Of a DNA stretch of 64,000 nt, positions 49,881 to 59,246 are shown piece by piece; position 1 is the stretch's first letter, and the number at the start of each line of letters is the position of its first letter. The stretch covers positions 25,200 to 89,199 of the forward strand of contig PUQB01000837.1 in NCBI GenBank assembly GCA_003024785.1, written 5' to 3'. Under the pieces are notes generated by a model that searched no databases, was not told where the DNA came from, and saw only the letters and a list, made by a program, of their open reading frames with translations. The translations under genes and the position numbers were made by a program. The DNA comes from Selaginella tamariscina. Lineage: Eukaryota > Streptophyta > Lycopodiopsida > Selaginellales > Selaginellaceae.

Positions 49881-50757
49881 TGTCAGAGTTTTTACCTGGT
49901 GCCACAAAGGCGGCTTGCCAGGTGCCAACCCTGGAATCCCCTCTCTGGAAACCCCACGGAATCTGGTAAAATAACCCGTATTAGGAACCCAAGCCTTAGG
50001 AACTCAAACCCCTAACTGACTAAGTCCCAGAACGAGACTCACCTTGTGAATCAGGATACACGGACTAGCCGAGCTTTAGGTGTCGTTCCTAGCTTGGCGT
50101 GGTTGAGGCGGCCGGAGCAAGGCCTCAACCACTAGTTTGCGGAACGTGAACTCGGGCAATGCTTTGAGCTTGCGAGCAGGTTTTCGGACCAAGGAATCTG
50201 ACTAACTCCTTGGAAGTGACGTGCCCCTATTTCAAAGGCAAGATCCTGCCAACGATAAGGATAGTCTAACCCTAGGGTGGGTTGTACCCCTGTCGTGTGG
50301 AAGTTTGGGCGGCACAAGGAGGGTTGCACCTTGACGACACAAGTCTTACCTTATATGTGACGGACCCCCCCCCCCCCTTGTTTACCTAAATGAGTAAGTG
50401 GGCTGGCACGAAATGCCAGCCCTTAGAGAAAATGTTGTCCTAACCTAACCCTAACCTAATCCCCTAGGGGGGGATTAGGGCAACCCTAGGGTGGTCCCTA
50501 ACCCTTTTTAACAAGCTATATTTAACGGAAAACCTATCTTTGTAACATCAAATTTGGGGGAGAGTTTTCTAGAGGGTAAGTATTACCTTCGCCTAGAGTT
50601 TCTCGAGGTACCTAGTGACAGCCGGCCGGACTACCCTAAACACCTAAGTGCACTAAAGGGCTGTTTCTCATTACAACTAGGGTTCGCCACACAACTCGGT
50701 AGGTAGCAACAGTCAAACCTCAAAGTAAAGGGTCGAGTCATAGTAAAAACTATGACA
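49881..50757 (-). repeat. 5' LTR of chromovirus A
   Basis: 877 bp and collinear with the copy at 43557-44492. It is shorter mainly through length differences in the middle. Confidence 0.92.
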
Positions 50758-50959
50758 TGCCATCCTTGTTAATATATAATTTGTGATAAGAACAGGAGTG
50801 CATATAGGTTTATCTAAAAAATGAAGTTCCTTAATAATAATATTCTAGAGCGCTCAGTTGCTCTCCTTTAATTTATAAAATTTAAAATCACGAAAAAGAA
50901 AAAGTGTCAGGGTATGTTTTATATGGTGGATATTGCTCACAAAAGTTTTTAAAATTCTT

Positions 50960-52330
50960 CTTTCTAAGGCACGTATTCAAGTAGTTCACTCCTAAATTTA
51001 AGGGGTTTGATGCGACTTTGATTGTGATGGATCAATTCTCTAAGATGACTCATTTCCTCTTATGCATTAAGTTTATCAGCATCAAAACTGATGCTTAAAG
51101 AGGTTTTTCGATTGTATGGTTTGCCAAATGATATTGTCATCGATCATGGACCTTAGATTGTTGCTAAGATTTGGAAGTGACTACTTAAATTTTTGAACAT
51201 TGAGCGCAAATTGTCCTCAGCATATCATCCATGGTCAATTTAAATAAATCATTCAAACCTTGGAACAGTACCTTCGGTGCTTTAGCAATTACTATTAAAA
51301 CAATTGGGTCGAACTCTTGCCCCTTGCAAAATTTGCATACAACAACTTAATGGATGCTTATACAAGTTAGCCACCATATTTTGCAATCCATGGCCAACAT
51401 CCCTATTGGTCGTTGCACGCTCGTATTAATATTTTAGTCAACCCATCAATAAAAGACCACCTCAACCACCTTTAAGCTATTCATGAGGAATTGACTCATC
51501 ACCTCCCAAGGTAGCTATTGACCGGCATCATCAAATGGCTCATGTTTTTTAAGTTGGTAATTAGGTCTGGCTCCTTTGATGTAGTTTAAGGACTATCTAA
51601 CCATGTTAAAAGCTTGATTATTAATGCTTTAGACTATTTTCAATCATCAATAAGGTCAACGAGGTTGCATTCTGTCTTTAACTTTCTCATACCATGAAGT
51701 AACACCTGGTCTTTCATGTGTCTGTCCTTAAGTTATACACACTTAGTACCATTCATAATCATATTGTACCACCACTTATTGAGCTCGATGGTGAATCCAA
51801 ATATGGAATTCACACTACTTTAGACTTTAAGCTTCTTCAAAATAAGCTTTATTACCTTGTTGATTGGGTTAATTACTTTCTTAGTGACCACACTTGGGAG
51901 CTTGTAAAGAACTTGGGTAATGTTGAACAAGTCATTACTGCATTCCATGCTTTGTATCTAAACAAGCCTAGATCCTATTCTAGTTCAACTCATGGAACTC
52001 GCCACCAAAGTTGGGGATGGCACCAAAATATGTCAAGTGCATGCTAATGTTAGTATATGTCAACATTAGAATATTTCTTTAAAATATTCTAAGATAAGAA
52101 ACTAATGGTCCAAATTCAAATCAAAAACCAGAAGTTTAAATTTATATCTATAATGGTGGTCCAGGGATGCCAAGTCTTAATATATAAAAGAAGCTAAGGT
52201 TAGATTTTCAATCTTCTAGTTCAACATTAGTTGTTGGTTGATCTCTTGTAATACTAAGCAATTAGTATATCTTCTTCTTTTCTTTTTTCATTAAAAGTTT
52301 TTGTTCATACTTTGTTATAGGCTTCGACCT
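50960..52330 (+). mobile_element. Older chromovirus remnant (integrase and chromodomain), other lineage
   Basis: Plus strand. An integrase-core-like stretch near 51,000-51,200 (IVMDQFSKMTHFLL, then LYGLPNDIVIDHG) is followed about 0.5 kb later by a chromodomain-like stretch (PPLIELDGESKYG, YYLVDWVNY, HTWELVKNLGN) at about 51,770-51,960. An LTR-like tail follows, with tgttagtatatgtcaaca near 52049 and a TATA-like atatataaaag near 52180. The wording differs from family A (YLVDW...HTWE versus YLVKWKGY...STWEPL), so it is another lineage. It is heavily broken (many interruptions), AT-drifted, and clearly older than element A, which lies next to it in the opposite orientation. Confidence 0.75.
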
Positions 52331-52437
52331 TAACAATCAATTGGAGATGCATGGCTATACACATGGAGGTTTTGTCAGGCAAGGATTTGATAATTAACCT
52401 TAGTCTATGAGCTTTACACAAGTTCATCCCTAATAAG

Positions 52438-53779
52438 TGTCACAATTTTTACTATGACTTTTACTTTGTTACCTATTAAACTATGTTGACAAGCCCTAGA
52501 TATAGTGAGAAGCATCCCCACTTAGTACACTTAAGTGTTTAAAAGTAGTCCGGCTGGTTGTCCTTAGATACCTTAAACAACTCTAAGTGAAGGTAGCACT
52601 TACCTTTTAAAAAACTCTTACCCTTGTTTTATGTGTCTTGGTTAGGCTATTAGCTAATTTTGATGAGTTCAGCACATTGGATATGTTTCCCTAATCAAGC
52701 ATCTTAAACCCCTCAATTAGGGTTTAGGGGTTGATGGATCGTTAAGTTAAAAACTCATTAAGTATATTTCTATTGGAATGATATTCTGTGCTAGCCACTT
52801 TACAAAATAAAAAAAATAGGGGAGGGGGGGGGGTGGCTTTGTCATATTTATTAAGTAGGATATATAATGAGAATTCCTAAGTTCATAATTGAGCTCGTTA
52901 TTCTTTTACCGTTGTAAAATCTATTTTGTGTCATTAAGGCACAACCCTCTATTGTGCCGCATCAACTTCCAGACAATAGGGGTATGTTTTACTTTTGGGG
53001 TAATCTACCTTTAATGTTGGTGAATCCACGCCTACAAAGTCTTTTCAGACTGCACATTCCAAGGGTCAGAGGTTGAGGCATGTCTCCAACCTCCTTCTCC
53101 ACGTCAAGTTAAGAATAACACTCATAATTAAGCAGTGCACATATATGTCCTTGTCCAATTATGGGTGTGGGATCTTGGCTGATATGTTTTATTTACCAAA
53201 TTCCTAAGGTTCACAGAAAGGTTTTAAAGATGACATTTAAAAACCATGTTTATAACACTTAGTGTAATTCTTAAATTTAAGAGGCTATGGTGTGATAACC
53301 CACATCTTAAAAAATAGTGTTACATGAAGATGTGACACTAGACTAGCTAAAGTATGATGTTAAGCTCATGAGACAACCCCAAAAGGCGTATCTCGAGTGT
53401 TGTAACGTGTACCATCTGCTCACATTAAGGTGTTAAGCCTTAGTATTCGCTTAAGGGAGGTTAGGTCTCCTACTATTGGCACACTCGACTAAGGGGGGTG
53501 TCTTCTTTGTGTGGGACACATCTCCTTGGTGAGGTTAAGACATGAGCCTATTTAGGTCTCCTAGAGTAGCATCTTAAAGTTTACTCGAGTTATCTTCTGA
53601 GGTTCAAAGGGTAGTCATTCTATAGGACTTAAGATAGAACCTAAGTTTCATTCTTATTTGAATATGTAAGTCAGACTCTAATGGTTGTCTTAAAAGACTT
53701 AATGTTGCTCACGCAGGGTGTAGATGCTAGATGACCATATAACAATTATATAGTAGCCCTTCGGGTTAAAACTCTGACA
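52438..53779 (-). mobile_element. Solo LTR, family B, opposite orientation
   Basis: Read on the plus strand it starts tgtcacaatttttactatgac and ends ttaaaactctgaca, the reverse complement of family B ends. A perfect 5-bp target duplication, ataag, lies at 52433-52437 and 53780-53784. 1342 bp, no coding. Internal landmarks (attgtgccgc, gttacctatta, gtgtgggacacatctcc) mirror the copy at 34125-35780. More AT-drifted than the other copy. Confidence 0.85.
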
Positions 53780-55102
53780 ATAAGAATTAAATATGAAACT
53801 GCTCTAATATTAAGGTAAGGTAATTAGTGTTTATGAGAGAGTCCCTAAACATTTTAATACAATGCCACTTGGTTCTTTTATTTCACATATTTCACGAATC
53901 TTACTTAGTCAGTTTTTCATCAAATTAAAACTCTACACATAATCCACGACCAACTAACTCAAAATGTTGACCTAATGTGAAATCTTCCTCCAATATTATG
54001 GAAGGAAGAGCTGAATCTAACCAGTTCAAGTCACATGGCCATAACATGACTAAGTTTATTGACTCTGATGCGTTAAGATATACATAACTGCCAATGATGT
54101 TGAATTGCATAACAAACTCACCAAACAATTTGAAAATCATTATTTGAATTCTCAAACTAAACATAGTTAAACATATACATGCTAATGTTAAATCTTTGCT
54201 AATTTGTTGTTTCATTTGAAGTTCGTCCATTCTAACAACGTCAAAACACTCCTAAAATGCATGTTCATCATACTTAACAATCAAATTGAAATGAATGAAC
54301 TTGAAAAGTTCATGAATGAACTTTTTGAGAAGCCAAAAATGAAGAGGAGAGAGACAACGCTGTGTTTGGACAGCGGCTGCTAGGACATGAAATGTGATCT
54401 TTATATCCACTGCCAAGATAAAACTAAGGAAAAAGATAAATGATACAAAAAGAAGTATTATCAGCGAAAACTTATGTAATAAAAAGAAAGACTCCAAATA
54501 TCTTTATTCCTTCAAAACCTGCTTATATACAGTCTCCTTACGATGTGGCACATATAAACATATATATGTATTTTGATTCAAATAGAACTGTATATACGTT
54601 GATTAAATATGTATACTGATGGATGCACCTTAGAATATTCTTAAAAGAATCTTAGAATATTTCAACATGTGTTAATAATAATTTTTCATATTTTAACAAT
54701 TTAAGGTTTTCACCATTCTACAGTTTTATGAAAAGCTTGTGGAGCACGCAATTGGAATTTATTTATATTTATACATGAACATAACATTTTAAAGCCAAAT
54801 TAACGTATACTGCTGCCATGATCTATGATTTTACAGACAATGAAGTTTATTTATTTTATGTACAATAATACTACGATTTTATAAAGCTTAAGGAATGGAA
54901 TTGTTTAGTCTAACTCTAATCATTTCATAATCAAAATGCAATCAAATATATTTTAGAAACCGATACAAAAACGGCATTTCATTCTTTAAATGTAAGAGAG
55001 TACTATGAATTATATTCATTCTCGTAAGATATATTTTAGAAACCAATACAGAAACTGCATTTCATTCTTTAAATGTAAGAAAGTATATTCATTCTCGTAA
55101 GA
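53780..55102. other. AT-rich interval, extensin 3' flank
   Basis: No gene recognised. A duplicated phrase of about 50 nt (ttttagaaaccgatacaaaaacggc / attttagaaaccaatacagaaactgc, then atttcattctttaaatgtaag) occurs at about 54951-55003 and 55031-55083, with attcattctcgtaagat on both sides. A small 3'-flank duplication. Confidence 0.55.
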
Positions 55103-56933
55103 TCACCAGGGAGGTGAAGAGTAAGACTCGTGCTTGTACGGAGGAGACTCGCACTTGTAGGGCGGAGGAGGAGGCGGAGACTCGTACTTGTACGGAGGGG
55201 AGGAGGCGGAGACTCGTACTTGTGAGGCGGCCGGCGGCGGGGACTCGTACTTGTAGGGCGGGAGGTGATGCATACGTACGTGGTGGCGGTGACTCGTACT
55301 TGTAGGGCGGGTGGTGGTGGTGCATACTTACGTGGTGGTGGGGGAGACTCGTACTTGTACGGAGGGGGAGGAGGCGGAGACTCGTACTTGTACGGAGGGG
55401 GAGGAGGCGGAGACTCGTACTTGTACGGAGGGGAGAGGCGGAGACTCGTACTTGTAGGGCGGTGGTGGGGGAGACTCGTACTTGTAGGGCGGTGGTGGGT
55501 GACTCGTACTTGTAGGGCGGTGGTGGGGGAGACTCGTACTTGTAGGGCGGAGGTGGTGGTGACTCGTACTTGTAGGGCGGAGGTGGTGGTGACTCGTACT
55601 TGTAGGGCGGAGGTGGTGGTGAATCTACTTACGTGGTGGTGGGGGAGACTCGTACTTGTAGGGCGGAGGTGGGGGAGACTCGTACTTGTAGGGCGGTGGT
55701 GGTGGTGATGCATACTTACGTGGTGGTGGGGGAGACTCGTACTTGTAGGGCGGAGGTGGGGGAGACTCGTACTTGTAGGGCGGAGGTGGGGGTGACTCGT
55801 ACTTGTAGGGCGGAGGTGGGGGTGACTCGTACTTGTAGGGCGGTGGTGGGGGAGACTCGTACTTGTAGGGCGGAGGTGGGGGAGACTCGTACTTGTAGGG
55901 CGGTGGTGGTGGTGATGCATACTTACGTGGTGGTGGGGGAGACTCGTACTTGTAGGGCGGAGGTGGGGAGACTCGTACTTGTAGGGCGGAGGTGGGGGAG
56001 ACTCGTACTTGTAGGGCGGAGGTGGGGGAGACTCGTACTTGTAGGGCGGAGGTGGGGGAGACTCGTACTTGTAGGGCGGAGGTGGGGTGACTCGTACTTG
56101 TAGGGCGGAGGTGGGGGTGACTCGTACTTGTAGGGCGGTGGTGGGGGAGACTCGTACTTGTAGGGCGGAGGTGGTGGTGACTCGTACTTGTAGGGCGGTG
56201 GTGGTGGTGACTCGTACTTGTAGGGCGGTGGTGGTGGTGACTCGTACTTGTAGGGCGGTGGTGGTGGTGACTCGTACTTGTAGGGCGGGGTGGGGGAGAC
56301 TCGTACTTGTAGGGCGGAGGTGGTGGGGACTCGTACTTACGGGGTGGTGGCGCGTACTTGTAGGGCGGTGGTGGTGGTGGTGGTGATGCATACGTACGTG
56401 GTGGTGGTGGTGACTCGTACTTAGGTGGTGGTGGTGACTCGTACTTGTAGGGCGGTGGTGGCGGAGACTCGTACTTGTAGGGCGGTGGTGGTGGTGATGC
56501 ATACTTACGTGGTGGTGGTGACTCGTAGTTGTAGGGCGGTGGTGGTGGGGACTCGTACTTAGGTGGTGATGGGGACTCGTACTTAGGTGGTGGTGGTGAC
56601 TCATACTTGTATGGAGGTGAACAGTCAAGTGGGGTGGCTTGTACATTTCTGGAGGGCCGTATTCATATGGTGCTGGTGGAGATTGGTACGTGTACGGTGC
56701 TGGTGGTGGGGGTACAAACGCATGCTGTGGCATCCATGGCCATGGTTTCGGATACCATGGTTTGGGCCATGGCTTCTTCCACCCTGGCCACCACCACCAC
56801 AGTTCCCTGACTTTGGTACCTTGGGGTTGAGAGCTTGCTAATGAATCATTAACCTCAATTAGTGCTGTCCTAGAGCCTGCTGCTAATGCTGCAAGAGAAA
56901 AGACAACACAAAGAGGAAGAACAAGAGATGCAT
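55103..56933 (-). CDS. Extensin (hydroxyproline-rich cell-wall protein) with Trp-rich head
   Basis: A secreted structural protein that would be Pro-hydroxylated, glycosylated and Tyr cross-linked in the wall. On the minus strand a signal peptide (ASLVLPLCVVFSLAALAAGS) is followed by TALIEVNDSLASS and then a striking segment, WWWWPGWKKPWPKPWYPKPW. After PQHAFVPPPPAPYTYQSPP comes a long array of SPPPPYKYE(SPPPPP) units, interspersed with RKYASPPPP. The C terminus is YKHESYSSPPW then stop at 55103-55105. YKY is the extensin intramolecular cross-link motif. The ATG at 56931-56933 is one base out of frame with the signal peptide. The family start MAS... would need atggca where atgca is read, so a missing g is likely. 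The frame also shifts after the head and several times within the repeats, as expected of an error-prone G-rich repeat. A TATA box lies about 30 nt upstream. Confidence 0.85.
55130..56600 (+). repeat. G-rich coding minisatellite of the extensin gene
   Basis: About 50 copies of a 24-33 nt unit, gactcgtacttgtagggcgg plus (a/t)ggtgg(g/t)gg(a/t), on the plus strand. A variant, gatgcatacttacgtggtggtgg, appears several times. The plus strand is G-rich (ggtggtggtgg), the coding strand C-rich. Confidence 0.95.
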
Positions 56934-56961
56934 TTTGAATAGATTAATTAAAAACCCTTGT

Positions 56962-56970
56962 GTTTATATA
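56962..56970 (-). promoter_or_regulatory. TATA box of the extensin gene
   Basis: On the minus strand, ttatataaac lies about 30 nt upstream of the ATG at 56933. Few other A/T-only runs of this type are nearby. Confidence 0.55.
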
Positions 56971-57090
56971 ATCTTTTTAATCCTAGGTTGTCTAAAATGC
57001 ACAAACTATTACGGTCCATTCATTTATGAAGAAACGCGTCAAGAATATCTTGCATGTGGTTAGTGGTTAATTACCCATCATTAAAGCTTT

Positions 57091-57125
57091 AAACCCTAAC
57101 TAAGTTAGGGTTTAAGGTTTAGGGT
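57091..57125. promoter_or_regulatory. Telo-box cluster upstream of the PPR gene
   Basis: aaaccctaac, ttagggttt and gtttaggg lie within 35 nt in a palindromic arrangement, 46-80 nt before the PPR start. These match the plant telo-box (AAACCCTAA), common in promoters of housekeeping and translation genes. Confidence 0.6.
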
Positions 57126-57170
57126 GTAAAAAATGTCATCACATGCATTTACTAAAAGAAAAGCTTGAAA

Positions 57171-59082
57171 ATGAGAACATACCTCTTCTCAGAGTTGGTT
57201 GCTGCTATAAAAGAATGTAGAGACTTGGAAGCAGGGAGAAAGCTACACGTGGATGCAGTTGCGGCCAGATGCGACACGGATAAGTACGTAGCTGCAGCCC
57301 TCATTACAATGTACAGCAAGTGCAGGAGTATGGCACTTGCCAGGGAGGTCTTCGAGAGGTTAGTCTTTAGAGACGTTGTTACATGGACGTGTCTGATTCA
57401 GGGATACGTGAGAAATGGGGAGGGCAAGGTGGCTCTAGACTTGTTCAGCAGCATGGACTATGAGCCAGACCATGTTACATATCTTGCTGCACTCAAGGCA
57501 TGTGTTGGGTTAGGGCAGGTGTTTCTTGAAAAGGGGATTGCCATTCACGAACGCGTGAAGGGGCGTGCGTTGGATTCAAACGTTGTTCTGGCAAGCACTC
57601 TGATGGACATGTATAGTAAGTTTGGGTGTATGCGGCTTGCTAGAGAGGTTTTCGAAGGATGATTCATAAAGATGTTGTATTGTGGAACTGCTCTTTATGG
57701 GATATGTGGAGAATGGGGAAAGCTCGGTGGTACTTGAGTTGTTCAACAGCATGGACTGTCAACCAGATGAAGTATCATATCTTGCTGTGGTGAAGGCATG
57801 TGCCGATCTGGCCAGTGTGAGAGAGTCAGAGAGGGAACTGTTTCTTGAGAAGGGGATTGCCATACATAGACAGGTGAGAGAGCGTGGTGTCGAGTCCAAC
57901 GTTATTCTCTCAAACACACTGGTGGACATGTATGGGAAATGTGGAGAAATGCAACTGGCTAGGGAGGCATTTGAGAGGATGATTTATAAGGATGTTGTTA
58001 CATGGAACTGCCTCATCCTGGGATATGTGGAGAATGGGGAAAGCCTGGTAGCTCTAGAGCTGTTTGAGAGCATGGACTGTGAACCAACTCATGTTACATA
58101 TCTTACTGCACTCAGGGCGTGCATCGAGTCAGAGAGTGAAACTATCCTCGAGAAGGGCGTGAGCATACACAGACGCATCAAGGAGCGTGGATTGGACTCT
58201 AACATCTCTGTGGTGAGTACCTTGGTGGATATGTATAGAAAATGCGGGAAGATGGAACTCGCCAGGGAGGTCTTCGAGGGGATGATACATAAAGATGTGG
58301 TTACATGGACAAGCCTCCTTCTGGGATACGTGGAGAATGGGGAGAGCTCGTTAGCTCTGGAGCTCTTCATGAGCATGGACTGTGAGCCAGACACACTCGC
58401 GTACATTACTGCACTCAAGGCGTGTGGGTGCCTAGCTGAGGTACACGTGGGACGATCGATTCACGGTGAGGTATGCAGGCGTGAGCTCCTCGGGGAGGAT
58501 ACGGTGGTAGCAACTTCTCTGGTGGATTTCTATGGGAGATGTGGCTGTATGGCGAGTGCTGTAGGGGTTTTCAATGGGATGCACTCACCAAATATCATGT
58601 CGTGGACTGCACTGATTGCTGGTTATAGCTCGGTGGGGGACTCTCACGAGGTGTTTCGGTTGGCAAGGGAGGTTGAGGAGGGTGGAGTAGGGATGCATCC
58701 GGTTACGTTTGTGTGTATACTCACTGCTTGCAGCCATGCTGGGATGGTGAATGAGGGCGAGATGTACTTTGAGTCGATGGAGAAGTACGGTATCAGTCCG
58801 GGACTGGAACATTACAATTGTATGGTTGACATGTTGGGGAGGGCCAACAGATTTGGGGATGCACTATCGCTTGTGGATAGTATGCCTTTCGAGGCCAACG
58901 AGGTGACTTGGACGAGTTTGCTCAGTGCGTGCAGGAAATGGAAGAACGTGAAAGCTGGTAAGGTAGCGTTTGATGCATTGGTTGCCCGGGGTGCCAAAGG
59001 AGCAGCATCTGCGTACGCTATGATGGGTGATATATATGGGAACCGTGGGATGTGGGAAGATTGGGAACGTATGAAATGCTAG
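57171..59082 (+). CDS. PLS-type pentatricopeptide repeat protein
   Basis: An intronless organelle-targeted RNA-binding PPR gene, about 637 residues. The start ATG at 57171 gives MRTYLFSELVAAIKECRDL. Successive P-L-S triplets follow, each with HxxV/I..., TLVDMYxKCGxMxLAREVFE, KDVVTWxxLxxGYVENGES, ALELFxSMDCEPDxVTYLxALKAC. The last units are divergent and pass into the E-type region (CSHAGMVNEGEMYFESME, EHYNCMVDMLGRANRFGDAL, VTWTSLLSACRKW). The protein stops soon after (WEDWERMKC), before a full E+ or DYW domain. Two single-base losses near 57658 (gaagggatg read as gaaggatg) and 57694 (tgcctc read as tgctc) split the frame; their combined effect shifts only about 12 residues outside the main frame. 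Adjacent triplets are unusually alike, showing recent internal duplication. RNA target unknown. Confidence 0.88.
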
Positions 59083-59167
59083 AAAGCTTCGAAAAACCAT
59101 AAACACACACGTGTATATACAGGTATTGTTTGGAAGTGAATATACTGAGAATGTTCATGGATCTAGG

Positions 59168-59177
59168 TTTAGGGTTT
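59168..59177 (+). promoter_or_regulatory. Telo-box upstream of RPS15a
   Basis: tttagggttt, about 70 nt before the ribosomal protein start. Telo-boxes are characteristic of plant ribosomal-protein promoters. Confidence 0.6.
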
Positions 59178-59246
59178 ATGAAGTGGACAACCAGGTATGA
59201 GCAATCTCCCCTCAATAAGCTCTCTCTCATTGATTAACACCAGGGA

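Larger units (their letters stand above)
43557..50757 (-). mobile_element. Ty3/gypsy chromovirus (family A), both LTRs, broken
   Basis: A 7.2-kb LTR retroelement transcribed on the minus strand. The 5' LTR is 49881-50757 and the 3' LTR 43557-44492, both TGTCAGAG...CTATGACA. Next to the 5' LTR, on the minus strand, tggtatcggagc is an initiator-Met tRNA-type primer site; next to the 3' LTR is a purine tract (aaaggcggggag). Parts in order: gag with a CCHC knuckle (about 49.2-48.4 kb), aspartic protease (about 48.3-47.9), reverse transcriptase (about 47.7-47.0), RNase H (about 46.9-46.4), integrase (about 46.2-45.3) and a C-terminal chromodomain (about 45.1-44.9). The reading frames are interrupted in roughly ten places, so it is a fossil. 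The LTRs are clearly alike but differ by several percent and some indels by eye, so the insertion is not brand new. No matching target duplication flanks it. Confidence 0.93.

Noticed and set aside
53925-54230. Minus-strand frame MDELQMKQQISKDLTLA resembling a Copia gag
   Set aside because: The similarity is a few residues only, without a zinc knuckle or neighbouring pol; not enough for a call.
55265-56386. Plus-strand frames of 99-156 codons rich in TRTCRAEV
   Set aside because: Antisense shadow of the extensin repeat on the opposite strand; repeats keep any frame open.
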